This document shows positions 7,631 to 14,994 of a stretch of 16,602 nucleotides of DNA, piece after piece; positions within the stretch are counted from its first letter, which is position 1, and the number at the start of each line of letters is the position of its first letter. The notes under the pieces were generated by a model. It made no database searches. It was not told the origin of the DNA and saw nothing but the letters and a program-made list of their open reading frames with translations. The DNA comes from JBBSEZ01 sp038239195 (GTDB lineage Bacteria > Planctomycetota > Planctomycetia > Gemmatales > Gemmataceae). A program made the translations under genes and the position numbers. The stretch covers positions 1-16,602 of the forward strand of contig JBBSEZ010000213.1 of the NCBI GenBank assembly GCA_038239195.1, in the 5' to 3' direction.

Positions 7631-8167
7631 TCACCATCCCCCGCCGCGGACCAGCCCCGCCAGGTGACGCGCTTCTCGCGCCGCCGCCGGCAGGCCGTTC
7701 TCCTCGCACCAGTCGGCGAGGACCAGCAGGCCATCCAGATCATCGCGGCAGCCGACGGCGAGGGCCCGGCCGGGGCCGGGCCGCTCCATCACCGCCAGGA
7801 AACCGTCGATGCGGTCGGCGAGCTCGCAGGCCTCGAGCAGCGGGGCCAGCGCCAGCCGGTCGGCCTTGAGCTTCCCGACGCACGCCTCCAACCACTCTGG
7901 AGCGCTCGAAATCAGGTATTTCGCTTCGTCCTCGGCCGCCCGGGCGAACAGGAGGGCCTGCCAGTAGTCGGCCGCCCGCGCGCTGTCCAGGCATTCCTCC
8001 ATCCCACTTACCGCCATTTCTACCCGGGTCGTGTAGGGCCACAGTTCGCCGGAACTGTCCGCCTCGACGTCGTACATCTCCAGCACCAGTTCCGCCCACA
8101 AGGCGGGCGCGCAGCGCTCGTAGGCCGACTCGATGAGCTCCCGCAACCCCTGCCGCGCGCGACTCAT
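7631..8167 (-). CDS. Hypothetical protein with TIGR02996-like C-terminal motif
   Basis: 178 aa. The ATG at 8167 is preceded by GGAGGGG at about 6 nt, and the gene starts 16 nt after the aldo/keto reductase stop, so they are very probably one transcript. I do not recognise the full-length family. The first 130 residues are a helical, acidic, Leu/Ala-rich sequence with several Trp and Tyr (ELWPYTTRVEM, AADYWQALLFARAAEDEAKY) and no signal peptide or membrane helix. The last 40 residues, DDLDGLLVLADWCEENGLP (142-160) then AAAREARHLAGL, resemble the 'LADWLEExGD...RAEFIR' pattern of the TIGR02996 domain, abundant in Gemmata-type planctomycetes and of unknown role. Probably cytosolic; possibly a protein-interaction module. 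The coding call rests on codon-phase packing, the ribosome site and this motif. Confidence 0.75.
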   Translation of the reverse strand: MSRARQGLRELIESAYERCAPALWAELVLEMYDVEADSSGELWPYTTRVEMAVSGMEECLDSARAADYWQALLFARAAEDEAKYLISSAPEWLEACVGKLKADRLALAPLLEACELADRIDGFLAVMERPGPGRALAVGCRDDLDGLLVLADWCEENGLPAAAREARHLAGLVRGGGW

Positions 8168-8183
8168 GGCGCCCCTCCGCCCC

Positions 8184-9179
8184 TCAATTCCACGCCAACC
8201 CGCCCCGCGTCCGCCAGTACGCCTCGGGCACCTCCGCGAGCCCTCGCACCGCCTCCTCCGCCTCCTCGTCCCAGCGCACCGCCAGCGCCGCTGCGTTCGA
8301 GCGCAGCTGCTCCACCGTCGCCGCCCCACTCAGCACGACGTCCGCCCACGGCTGGGCCAGCACCGCCGCCAGCGCCAGCGCGTCCAGGCTCGCCCCCAGC
8401 CGTGTCGCCGTTCGCTCCAGCAGCGCCCGCCGTTCGGCGAAGGCGGGATCGTCGTTGCGCGCCGTCAACCGCCCGTTGGCCAGCGCCTCCTTGACGACCA
8501 CGCCCAGCCCCGCCGCGTGGGCCTCCGCCAGCGCCGGCCCCGCCGACGGCTCCAGCACGTTCCACGTCGCCTGCACCGCGTCGAAGAGGCGCGCCCCGCC
8601 CACGCGCACTGTCAGGGCGCGCCGCCAGGTGTCCGCCTGGCGTGGGCCCGTCAGCGACAGGCCGATCTTCCAGCCGCCCGCGCGCAGCCGCGCCAGCTCG
8701 GCCAGGACCTCGGCGTTGTCCAGCACTCCGCTGTCGAGCGTCGCGGAGTGGATCTGGTAGAGCGAAAGGCGTTCGCCCAGCAGCGCCCGGCTCTCGGCGG
8801 CCTGGCGCCGGAGCACGGCGAGGGAGTGGTCCTTGACCTCGTGCTTCTCGGCCTCGACGCGCCAGCCGGCCGTGTACACGTAGCCCCATTTCGAGGCGAC
8901 GGTGAGCGATTTTGCCACGTGGCCCCGCGCCTGCAACCACGATGCCAGAAAGCGCTCGGCGTCGCCGTAGGAGCGGGCGGCGTCGAAATAGCGCACGCCC
9001 AGCTCCCACGCCTCGTCGAGAACGCGGTGGGCGCCTTCCTCCATCGCGGCCCTATCATAGTGGTGCCCGAGGTCGTCGCCGTGGCCGAGGTTCACGTACC
9101 CGGGCCGCCCCAGGGCCGCCAGGCCCAGCCCCAGGCGGGTGACGATCAGGCCGGTGTCGCCGAAGGTTCGGGTTTGCAT
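8184..9179 (-). CDS. Aldo/keto reductase family oxidoreductase
   Basis: 331 aa, the usual size for a single AKR barrel that reduces carbonyl compounds with NAD(P)H in the cytosol. The start QTRTFGDTGLIVTRLGLGLA is the typical opening strand and hairpin. The catalytic tetrad is complete: D66 and Y71 in YFDAARSYGDAE, K97 in ASKWGY and H144 in LYQIHSAT. The cofactor end is seen in GVVVKEALANGRL and in the segment DVVLSGAATVEQLRSN. AGGGG sits about 6 nt before the ATG at 9179; an in-frame ATG nine codons upstream lacks family sequence and is not used. First gene of a likely four-gene minus-strand cluster (reductase, small protein, prolyl oligopeptidase, Uma2). Substrate cannot be inferred. Confidence 0.95.
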   Translation of the reverse strand: MQTRTFGDTGLIVTRLGLGLAALGRPGYVNLGHGDDLGHHYDRAAMEEGAHRVLDEAWELGVRYFDAARSYGDAERFLASWLQARGHVAKSLTVASKWGYVYTAGWRVEAEKHEVKDHSLAVLRRQAAESRALLGERLSLYQIHSATLDSGVLDNAEVLAELARLRAGGWKIGLSLTGPRQADTWRRALTVRVGGARLFDAVQATWNVLEPSAGPALAEAHAAGLGVVVKEALANGRLTARNDDPAFAERRALLERTATRLGASLDALALAAVLAQPWADVVLSGAATVEQLRSNAAALAVRWDEEAEEAVRGLAEVPEAYWRTRGGLAWN

Positions 9180-9225
9180 CGTCGCCCCTGCGGAACGCCA
9201 AGGCAAGCGGCAGGAGTTGGTTTGC

Positions 9226-9255
9226 TGTAGGACGGCTCGGGAGAGCCGTCCTACA
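9226..9255. repeat. Perfect 13-bp hairpin (REP-like palindrome)
   Basis: TGTAGGACGGCTC (9226-9238) is followed by GGGA and its exact reverse complement (9243-9255). It lies in the divergent space between the aldo/keto reductase start and the small GTG-start gene. There is no T-tract, so it is not a classic terminator. The unit looks like a dispersed intergenic palindrome of the REP kind; whether it recurs elsewhere in the genome cannot be seen here. I see no clear promoter in the remaining 190 nt. Confidence 0.75.
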
Positions 9256-9401
9256 AGGGCGCGGCTTCATTCTATGAAGAAGAAGGCCCGAGGCGGCACG
9301 TGACTTGCATTCTCTCCTCACCCCCGCGAGCATCGCGAACCCGAGGGCCGGCGGTTGGTGTCTATCTGGGGACGTTTCGACAACCCTTCAGGAGCAAACC
9401 C

Positions 9402-9809
9402 GTGCGTTACCTCTGCACCATTTACAATCGCGACTTTGCGTTCGGCGGCCCGAATAGCGTGCTGGTGGGCACGACGACCGTCGGAGCGCGCAATTTGCGC
9501 GAGGCGGCGGCCAGGGCGTACGTGCGGTGCGTGGGGCGCAAGCGCGCGGTCGTGCTGCGCCAGGAACTGAAGGCCCCGCGGGCCGTCATTGCCCAGGAAA
9601 CGAACGTCCGGGCCATCGCGGTGAGTTTGCGCAAGACCTCGACGCGCATGGGCGATTGCTACCTCCTCGATAACATGGTCGAGGCCTGGGACATCCACGT
9701 CGAGCCCGTCCGGTCCACCTCCCCACAGCAGCCCCAGCGCCCGTTCCACCTCCTCCGCCTCCCTCAACCCTTCCTCTGGCACCTCCTCCAACGCCCTTCT
9801 CCGAACTAA
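9402..9809 (+). CDS. Hypothetical protein, GTG start
   Basis: 135 aa. The start is a GTG at 9402 with AGGAG (9390-9394) 7 nt before it; the frame opens further upstream but has no other good start. I do not recognise the family. Residues 1-103 look like a compact alpha/beta domain (RYLCTIYNRDFAFGGPNSV, then AREAAARAYVRC-like helix, two strands, and YLLDNMVEAWDIHVEPV). Residues 104-135 are a Pro/Gln/Leu-rich tail of different character, which overlaps the last 4 nt of the convergent mch gene and may have been gained by reading past an older stop. No signal peptide or membrane helix. The good ribosome site is the main support for expression. Confidence 0.65.
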   Translation: MRYLCTIYNRDFAFGGPNSVLVGTTTVGARNLREAAARAYVRCVGRKRAVVLRQELKAPRAVIAQETNVRAIAVSLRKTSTRMGDCYLLDNMVEAWDIHVEPVRSTSPQQPQRPFHLLRLPQPFLWHLLQRPSPN

Positions 9810-10759
9810 CCTCCGCCCCCAAAAAACGATCGCCGCAGCACGTCGGGCTCCAGCCGCCCGAACGTCTGGCAGCGCCCCGTCTTCAGGTTGTTGAACGCGA
9901 TCAGGGCGGGGGAGAACAACATCGGATCGACCTTGTAGAAATCGCGCCCGTAGCGCTCGAAAATCTCCGCGAAAGGCGCCCCGTGGTCGGGCGACGACGA
10001 CGACGGCACCCGGGGCCCCACGGCGGCGATCTGCTCGTCGTCGCCGCGCACCCACAGCGTCACCTGCCCGCCGTAGAGGATGGCGTCGTTGGTCCGCCCG
10101 ATGGCCTGGACCTCGTCGGCCGCCACGGGGGGCAGCGGTGCCGTGCCGAAGCCCGACACCACCTGGGCCAGGTCGAACTTCAGCTCGTACAGCTTGTGCA
10201 GCGCCGTCTCCAGGGCGCGGGCCACCACCTGTACCGTGCCGGCAATGCTGGCGGCGGGGGCGAACAGCAGCGTGAGCCGGTCGGCCGGCAGGGCCAGCTT
10301 CTCGCTCAGGTAGGCGATGACCTCCTCGGTCGGCACCTTGCGCGTCTCCAGCACGCCGACGGCGACGGGGGACGATTCCCGGCCGGGGACGTGTTGAAAG
10401 ACCTCTTCCTTGCCGTAGGCAGCGCGCATCGGCCCCGAGCCCATTGCGAAGAACTTGCCGGCCGAGACCTGCCAGCCCGCGTACTGCGACGCCATGCAGG
10501 CCACCACCGGGTCGTCGCTCGCCACCTGCACGGCAGGCCCCGGCAAGCCCGGAAAGCCGCCCGGCACCAGCCCGACCTCGGCCCGCCCCGCCAGACAGAT
10601 GCGCGCCAGGCCGAGCCCTGCCCCGAGCCCGCCCGCCGCAGCCACCCCGCAATCGAGCAGGCGCGCCCCTCCCCCGCTTCGCGAAACGCCGACGCGCAGG
10701 GCGGCGGCCTCGGCGGCGAACTGGTCGGCGAGTTGAGAAGCGCGTTCGTTGAGCGTCAT
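9806..10759 (-). CDS. mch: Methenyltetrahydromethanopterin cyclohydrolase
   Basis: 317 aa, matching the usual length of Mch, which interconverts methenyl- and formyl-tetrahydromethanopterin in the archaeal-type C1 pathway also found in methylotrophs and planctomycetes. Recognisable segments are LNERASQLADQF at the start, VACMASQYAGWQV (86-98), FFAMGSGPMRAAYGKEE (103-119), TNDAILYGGQVTLWV (223-237) and YGRDFYKVDPMLFSPA (270-285). The ATG at 10759 is preceded by GGAGG at about 10 nt. Downstream it overlaps the convergent small gene by 4 nt. Upstream, 169 nt with a large inverted repeat separate it from the metallopeptidase gene. No other gene of the C1 pathway (fae, mtdB, fhcABCD) is in the window. 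Cytosolic. The frame extends upstream through the inverted repeat, but that part has no Mch character. Confidence 0.95.
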   Translation of the reverse strand: MTLNERASQLADQFAAEAAALRVGVSRSGGGARLLDCGVAAAGGLGAGLGLARICLAGRAEVGLVPGGFPGLPGPAVQVASDDPVVACMASQYAGWQVSAGKFFAMGSGPMRAAYGKEEVFQHVPGRESSPVAVGVLETRKVPTEEVIAYLSEKLALPADRLTLLFAPAASIAGTVQVVARALETALHKLYELKFDLAQVVSGFGTAPLPPVAADEVQAIGRTNDAILYGGQVTLWVRGDDEQIAAVGPRVPSSSSPDHGAPFAEIFERYGRDFYKVDPMLFSPALIAFNNLKTGRCQTFGRLEPDVLRRSFFGGGG

Positions 10760-10781
10760 GGACGGCGCCCTCCGGGGAAAA

Positions 10782-10927
10782 ACTTTGAATAGAAGGGAAC
10801 GAAGGCAACAAAGGAAAGGAGGCAGGGGAGGTGGAAAGACCGCGCAGGCCACCCTCTTCCTCGGCAAATGTCTGCGTTCGGCGGGCCCCTCTCCCTTTGT
10901 TCCCTTCGGCACTTTCTATTCAAAGGT
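10782..10927. repeat. Large imperfect inverted repeat between metallopeptidase and mch genes
   Basis: Arms 10782-10814 and 10894-10927 are reverse complements over about 33 nt with a few changes. The outer ends share ACTTTGAATAGAA against the complement of TTCTATTCAAAGG; the inner parts are purine-rich GAAGG/AACAAAGG runs with a small shuffle of GGGAAC and GAAGGC. The loop is about 79 nt. On the minus strand the element begins 1 nt after the peptidase stop and ends in TTTTT just before the mch ribosome site, so it could partly terminate or punctuate the transcript. It contrasts with its surroundings in being A-rich on one arm. The role is open; a dispersed palindromic element is equally possible. 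Confidence 0.75.
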
Positions 10928-10928
10928 C

Positions 10929-12023
10929 TTATTCGGGAGAGCTCTCCACTTGTAACACAGCCCCCCCTCCGGGCCCCTCCTCGCGCGAGTACGACCCGTG
11001 GTGGACGTGGTTCATGGCCAGGGCCGTGACCAGCGCGGACAGGGCGATGAGGGCCTTTTGCTCGCGGTCGGCCGGGTAGACTTGCCGGAGCTCCCGCGCC
11101 CGGGCCGCGAGGTGGCGCAGCAGGGCGCGGGTGCGCTCGGGGAAGTGGCCGGTCCAGCGGTAGACGTCGGCCATGACGTCGCGCTCCCACTCGCGGATGA
11201 GATCGGCCGCCGGCAGCCGCGGGGCCTGCTTGGCGTCCTCCGGCTCGCCCAGGCCCTCGAAGATCGTGCGCAGCGCCCCGTCGAGCACCGGCAAGCGGAG
11301 GGCGCTCTCGGGGAACGCCCAGCTCTGGTAAAGCTCGTCCACCGAGTCGGTGAGGTTGCCCACGTCCCACTCGAAATCGACCGCGGTGACGGGCGGCTCT
11401 CGATCGAGGCACTCTCGCATCATGCGGTCGCAGTACTCGAGTTTGGCGAGGGCGCCGGGCCAGTCGGAGTAGGCCATGCGCCAATCCGAGCCGGGAGTCA
11501 TCCAGACGGCGAACGTCTCGGCCCAGTCTTCGTCGGGGTGCTTCTGGCCATACCAGCCGGGGAGGTGGACGACGAACCGGCGGCTGAAGGGCTCGGGGCG
11601 GTACTCGTCCTCGTAGGGCTGGCTCATGGGGCCGAAGAGTTGCACCCAGTCCTCGCGCTGGTAGAGCTGATAGGCGTAGTTGACGACGTGCCCCATCTCG
11701 TGCCGCAGGTAGCGCAGCAGTTCCGCCCGCCCCACCCCTTCGAGGTGCCCGTCGCGCTCGGCGTGCATGGCCGTCAGGTCGGGACGCGCCAGGTAGAACG
11801 GGATGCCGATGGCGATGGTGTCGTCGTGAACGACCCAGTCGGTCGTCAGGTAGAACTGCGGCTTCAGCTTGCGGAAGCCCACGGCCTCGATCTCGCGCCG
11901 GAACTCGGCGATGACCGGCTCGAGCGCCGTCCCCTCGATCTTGACGCCGAGATCGCGGAGGGGGGTGGCCCAGAGCTTGCTCTCGTGGAACGGGGCCTCG
12001 GAAGGCGTTGCGGGAGCGTCCAT
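10929..12023 (-). CDS. Putative zinc-binding metallopeptidase (PF15887-like, HExxH)
   Basis: 364 aa. The zinc site LRYLRHEMGHVVNYAY holds H108, E109 and H112 of an HExxH motif, and the downstream DEDWAETFAVWM (E169) supplies a likely third ligand, the gluzincin arrangement. Surrounding sequence (FYLTTDWVVHDDTIAIGIPFYL region at 58-78, FVVHLPGWYGQKHPDEDWAE) matches my memory of the 'putative zinc-binding metallopeptidase' family PF15887. The last 150 residues are mostly helical. There is no signal peptide, so it is probably cytosolic. The ATG at 12023 has GAGGG about 5 nt upstream; an earlier start 30 codons up gives a low-complexity leader and is not used. It is followed by the inverted repeat and mch. 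Substrate unknown. Confidence 0.85.
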   Translation of the reverse strand: MDAPATPSEAPFHESKLWATPLRDLGVKIEGTALEPVIAEFRREIEAVGFRKLKPQFYLTTDWVVHDDTIAIGIPFYLARPDLTAMHAERDGHLEGVGRAELLRYLRHEMGHVVNYAYQLYQREDWVQLFGPMSQPYEDEYRPEPFSRRFVVHLPGWYGQKHPDEDWAETFAVWMTPGSDWRMAYSDWPGALAKLEYCDRMMRECLDREPPVTAVDFEWDVGNLTDSVDELYQSWAFPESALRLPVLDGALRTIFEGLGEPEDAKQAPRLPAADLIREWERDVMADVYRWTGHFPERTRALLRHLAARARELRQVYPADREQKALIALSALVTALAMNHVHHGSYSREEGPGGGAVLQVESSPE

Positions 12024-12628
12024 GATTGCCCTCGAGGCCGGAGGACGAGGTCTCTTGGAGGAGGAAGCAATTCCTGTACCGCGAGGCGCCCCGGATTGAT
12101 TGCGCCCACACACACGGACGCGCCCGCGCTCCTCGCAGAGGGCGAAGAGGCGACGCTGGCCACCCGGGCTCGCCGTCGGGCCCGTTTGGGGTCGGGCGGT
12201 GCGGGGCCGTTAGCCACCGTTGGTGACGGGCTCGGCGTTCCCTTTGGGCGACGATCGAAGACGGCGCGGTGCCCCACTGGTTCCCGCGAGCGGCGTCCCG
12301 GTCGGGCGCGTTCGGGCCCCCCGTTCGTCCCTCGTTGCAAGGCTCATGGTGGGGCCCTGGAGACGGCACGGGCGCGGAGAGCGGGAAGCGCCCTCGAGCA
12401 GCATACCACAAGGGGGTGGCCTTTTCGGAGAGTCGATGGAGGACATTTGAGCTCGGCCCCCGCGCCGGCCTTCGGCGGCCGGAACGAGGGATCGCGTTCG
12501 CGATTCTCCACCCAGGCCACCTCGATTCGCGGCCCTCCCCCCGATTGCGCTTGCGGCCACCCACCCAGCGATCTACGATGACGCGCGAGAGGGCCGAACC
12601 ACGAACACCGCGCGAAAGGGACGAGACG
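12024..12628. other. Gene-free divergent intergenic region, 605 nt
   Basis: This region lies between the metallopeptidase (-) and secreted-protein (+) starts. Open frames cross it on both strands, but they are Arg/Pro/Gly-rich, lack ribosome sites and resemble no family. I see no tRNA, repeat array or clear RNA structure beyond a short GC hairpin near 12462-12479 (CCGGCC, loop TTCGGC, GGCCGG). It must contain promoters for both flanking genes. The length is unusual in this otherwise tightly packed window. Confidence 0.5.
12551..12579 (+). promoter_or_regulatory. Weak sigma70-like promoter candidate for the secreted protein
   Basis: TTGCGG (12551-12556), a 17-nt spacer and TACGAT (12574-12579) lie about 50 nt before the ATG at 12629. 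Spacing is right and the -10 box matches four of six positions, but the -35 box matches only TTG. In such G+C-rich sequence this may be chance. Confidence 0.22.
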
Positions 12629-13342
12629 ATGAAGGCTTTCTTCGGGACCGCCGGCGCCCTGAGCCTGCTCGCCCTGGCCAGCCTGGGAACGCCACGGCTC
12701 AGCGCCGAGCGGAAGGCGCTGCCCAAAGACTACAAGGCCCTCCCGCTGGAGGAACTGGGGATCAAGCTCGTGGCGCCCAAAAAGGACGCCCGGACCGGCT
12801 TCGTCGTGGGCGGCAAGAACGCCACCGCCCTCATCAAGGGCCTCAAGGAGATCAACGGCATCGAGATCGCCAAGCTCGAGATGGTGATGCGGCCGGGGGC
12901 GAGCTCGGACAAGGGCTTCCTGGGGCGCGACGAGAAGTTGCTCGCCGTGCTCGCGGCCGACAACCAGTACGTCGTCGAGGAACGCGGGCTGACCCACCAG
13001 GAGCTGGCCAAACACCTTCACGTCCTGGGCGCCATCGGCTTGTTGCAGGAGCTCCGGAAAGAGGCGGGGAGGCCCTTCGTCTACCACGGCAGGAGGTTCA
13101 AGGTCGAGGCGACGACGACGCGCGGGCTTCAGCCCTCGCCGTTCGACGACGGGACGAAGAGCGGCTCCAACGCGACGGTCTTCAACCTCGACAACGGCAA
13201 GAAGCTCGGGTACGCCCTGCTGGTGCCCCACTTGATCGAGCGCTACGGCTTCTACGAGGGCAAAGGCACGCCCTATCGGGTCGATCCGCGCGAGGCCCTG
13301 GCGGTGCTCGACTTCCTGAAGCCCAAAGCCCCGAAGCGCTAG
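12629..13342 (+). CDS. Secreted protein of unknown function
   Basis: 237 aa. The ATG at 12629 has AAAGGGA about 8 nt upstream and opens a clear signal peptide: MKAF, a hydrophobic core (about 5-20), then TPRLSA before ERK, suggesting cleavage near residue 26 and export to the periplasm or beyond. The frame is open 120 codons further upstream, but starting there would bury the signal peptide. The mature protein is basic, with a helical stretch ELAKHLHVLGAIGLLQELRK (about 130-149), then RPFVYHGRRFKVEATTTRG and a C-terminal YGFYEGKGTPYRVDPREA region. There is no Cys in the mature part and no catalytic motif I recognise. I cannot name the family. It stands 111 nt before the DUF2252 gene on the same strand. 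Confidence 0.8.
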   Translation: MKAFFGTAGALSLLALASLGTPRLSAERKALPKDYKALPLEELGIKLVAPKKDARTGFVVGGKNATALIKGLKEINGIEIAKLEMVMRPGASSDKGFLGRDEKLLAVLAADNQYVVEERGLTHQELAKHLHVLGAIGLLQELRKEAGRPFVYHGRRFKVEATTTRGLQPSPFDDGTKSGSNATVFNLDNGKKLGYALLVPHLIERYGFYEGKGTPYRVDPREALAVLDFLKPKAPKR

Positions 13343-13453
13343 ATGATGCTTTCCCAAATCGCTCGTCAGTCGGGCTGCCAGCCTGCCGGCGGGCTCGCGA
13401 AATGAACATCGATCGGGCCCTGCCACCGACGCCCCTCATCCCCGAGTTTCCTC

Positions 13454-14854
13454 ATGAGCAACGAGCAGGGGCCCGAACAGACGCACCGGACGTTGGCCGA
13501 GCGCCTCGCCGAAGGCAAGCTCCTGCGCAAGCGCGTCCCGCGGTCGGCGCACGCCCCGTGGGCGCCGGCGCCCGACCGGCCCGATCCAGTGGCCATGCTG
13601 GAGGCGTCGAGCCGGGGGCGAGCCCCCGAACTGGTCCCGATCCGCTACGGGCGGATGCTGCCGTCCCCGTTCGCGTTCTTGCGGGGGTCGGCCGGCGCGA
13701 TGGCCTTCGACCTCGCCAAGACGCCGGCCACCGGCGTTCGCACCCAGTTGTGCGGCGACTGCCACCTGATGAACTTCGGCGGCTTCGGGACGCCGGAGCG
13801 CAACTTCGCGTTCGACCTGACGGACTTCGACGAGACGCTGCCCGGCCCGTGGGAGTGGGACGTCAAGCGGCTGGCGGCGAGCGTGGTCGCCGCGGCGCGC
13901 GCCCTCGGCCTGTCGGAAGACAACGCGGAGGAGGCGGCGCTGGCCTGCCTGAGCAGTTACCGCCGGCGGATGAGCGAGTACGCCGGCATGCACGTGCTCG
14001 ACGTCTGGTATGCGCACATCAGCGGCGAAGCGCTGCTCGGCCTGATGGGCGGGGGCAAAGCGCGCCCCAAAAAGGGCAAAGAGAGCTCCGCCGTCCCGGG
14101 CCCTCCCGCCAAGGCGCGCGCGCACTCGGGCGACCGCCTGTTCGGCAAGATGGTCGAGCTCGTGGAGGGACAGCCGCGCTTTCGCGACAGCCCGCCGCTG
14201 ATCTTCCACCCGCCACACGGGGACGGTCTCGAGAAGGAAGTGCCCCGGTTCCTGGCGCACTACCGCGAGACGCTCCAGGACGACCGGCGCAGGCTGCTGT
14301 CGCGCTACCGCGTGGCCGACCTCGCCATGAAGGTGGTCGGCGTCGGCAGCGTCGGCACGCGCTGCGCGATCCTCTTGCTGATGGCCGGGGACGACGACGG
14401 CCTCATCTTGCAGTACAAGGAGGCGGGGCCGTCGGTGCTGGAGCCGTTCGCCGGCAAGAGCAAGTACCACAGCCACGGCCAGCGGGTGGTTTGCGGGCAG
14501 CGGTTGCTCCAGTCGGCGAGCGACCTGTTCCTCGGCTGGGCGAGCGACGAGCAGGGGATGGACTTCTATTTCCGGCAGTTGCGGGACATGAAGACCACGG
14601 TGCGCCTGGAGGGGATGTCGGCGTCGGCGTTGAGAAAGTACGCGGCCACGTGCGGGTGGGCACTCGCACGGGGGCACGCCAAGGCGGGGGGCTCGGCGGC
14701 GATCGGCGGCTATCTGGGGCGGGGGGACGCGTTCGACGTGGCGGTGGCGGCGTTCGCGCGGGCCTACGCGGACCAGACGGAGCGCGACCACGCGGCGATG
14801 GTGCGGGCGGTGAAGTCGGGGCGGCTGGTCGCGGACAAGGACGCGGGGGGATGA
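13454..14854 (+). CDS. DUF2252 family protein (kinase-like motifs)
   Basis: 466 aa, near-standard length for DUF2252 (PF10009), a bacterial family without a demonstrated function. Typical segments are ELVPIRYGRMLPSPFAFLRG (59-78), CGDCHLMNFGGFGTPERNF (100-118), DLTDFDET (121-128) and WEWDVKRLAAS (133-143). GDxHxxNF and DxxDFD resemble the catalytic and metal-binding loops of aminoglycoside-phosphotransferase-like kinases. Much later comes GVGSVGTRCAILL (296-308) with K322 in LQYKEAG, resembling a glycine-rich loop and the ATP lysine. No signal peptide or membrane helix. The ATG at 13454 has only a poor ribosome site. A CGGGGGC/GCCCCCG palindrome (13613-13628) is embedded at codons 54-59. Residues about 380-453 recur as a diverged DNA copy 1.6 kb downstream. 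Family call is firm; function is unknown. Confidence 0.93.
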   Translation: MSNEQGPEQTHRTLAERLAEGKLLRKRVPRSAHAPWAPAPDRPDPVAMLEASSRGRAPELVPIRYGRMLPSPFAFLRGSAGAMAFDLAKTPATGVRTQLCGDCHLMNFGGFGTPERNFAFDLTDFDETLPGPWEWDVKRLAASVVAAARALGLSEDNAEEAALACLSSYRRRMSEYAGMHVLDVWYAHISGEALLGLMGGGKARPKKGKESSAVPGPPAKARAHSGDRLFGKMVELVEGQPRFRDSPPLIFHPPHGDGLEKEVPRFLAHYRETLQDDRRRLLSRYRVADLAMKVVGVGSVGTRCAILLLMAGDDDGLILQYKEAGPSVLEPFAGKSKYHSHGQRVVCGQRLLQSASDLFLGWASDEQGMDFYFRQLRDMKTTVRLEGMSASALRKYAATCGWALARGHAKAGGSAAIGGYLGRGDAFDVAVAAFARAYADQTERDHAAMVRAVKSGRLVADKDAGG

Positions 14855-14994
14855 GGCAGGGGAACGCCGAGGGCGTGGAACGGGCCCCGCGCGAGTGCGA
14901 GGCCCTTCGCGTCGCAGCTACCCGGGTGGAAGGCGTTCGGACGGAGCAAGTGAAGGCCGATCGGGAACGGGGATAACTTTGCTGGAGAAAACGC

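Noticed and set aside
5210..8494. 1094-residue plus-strand frame over the peptidase and reductase genes
   Set aside because: It lies opposite two genes with intact catalytic residues; its translation is low-complexity and lacks a ribosome site.
10760..10912. N-terminal extension of Mch through the inverted repeat
   Set aside because: Mch homology begins at the ATG at 10759, which has its own GGAGG; the extension translates the repeat.
12269..12628. 120-codon N-terminal extension of the secreted protein
   Set aside because: A clear signal peptide with a ribosome site begins at 12629; the extension is compositionally random and would block export.
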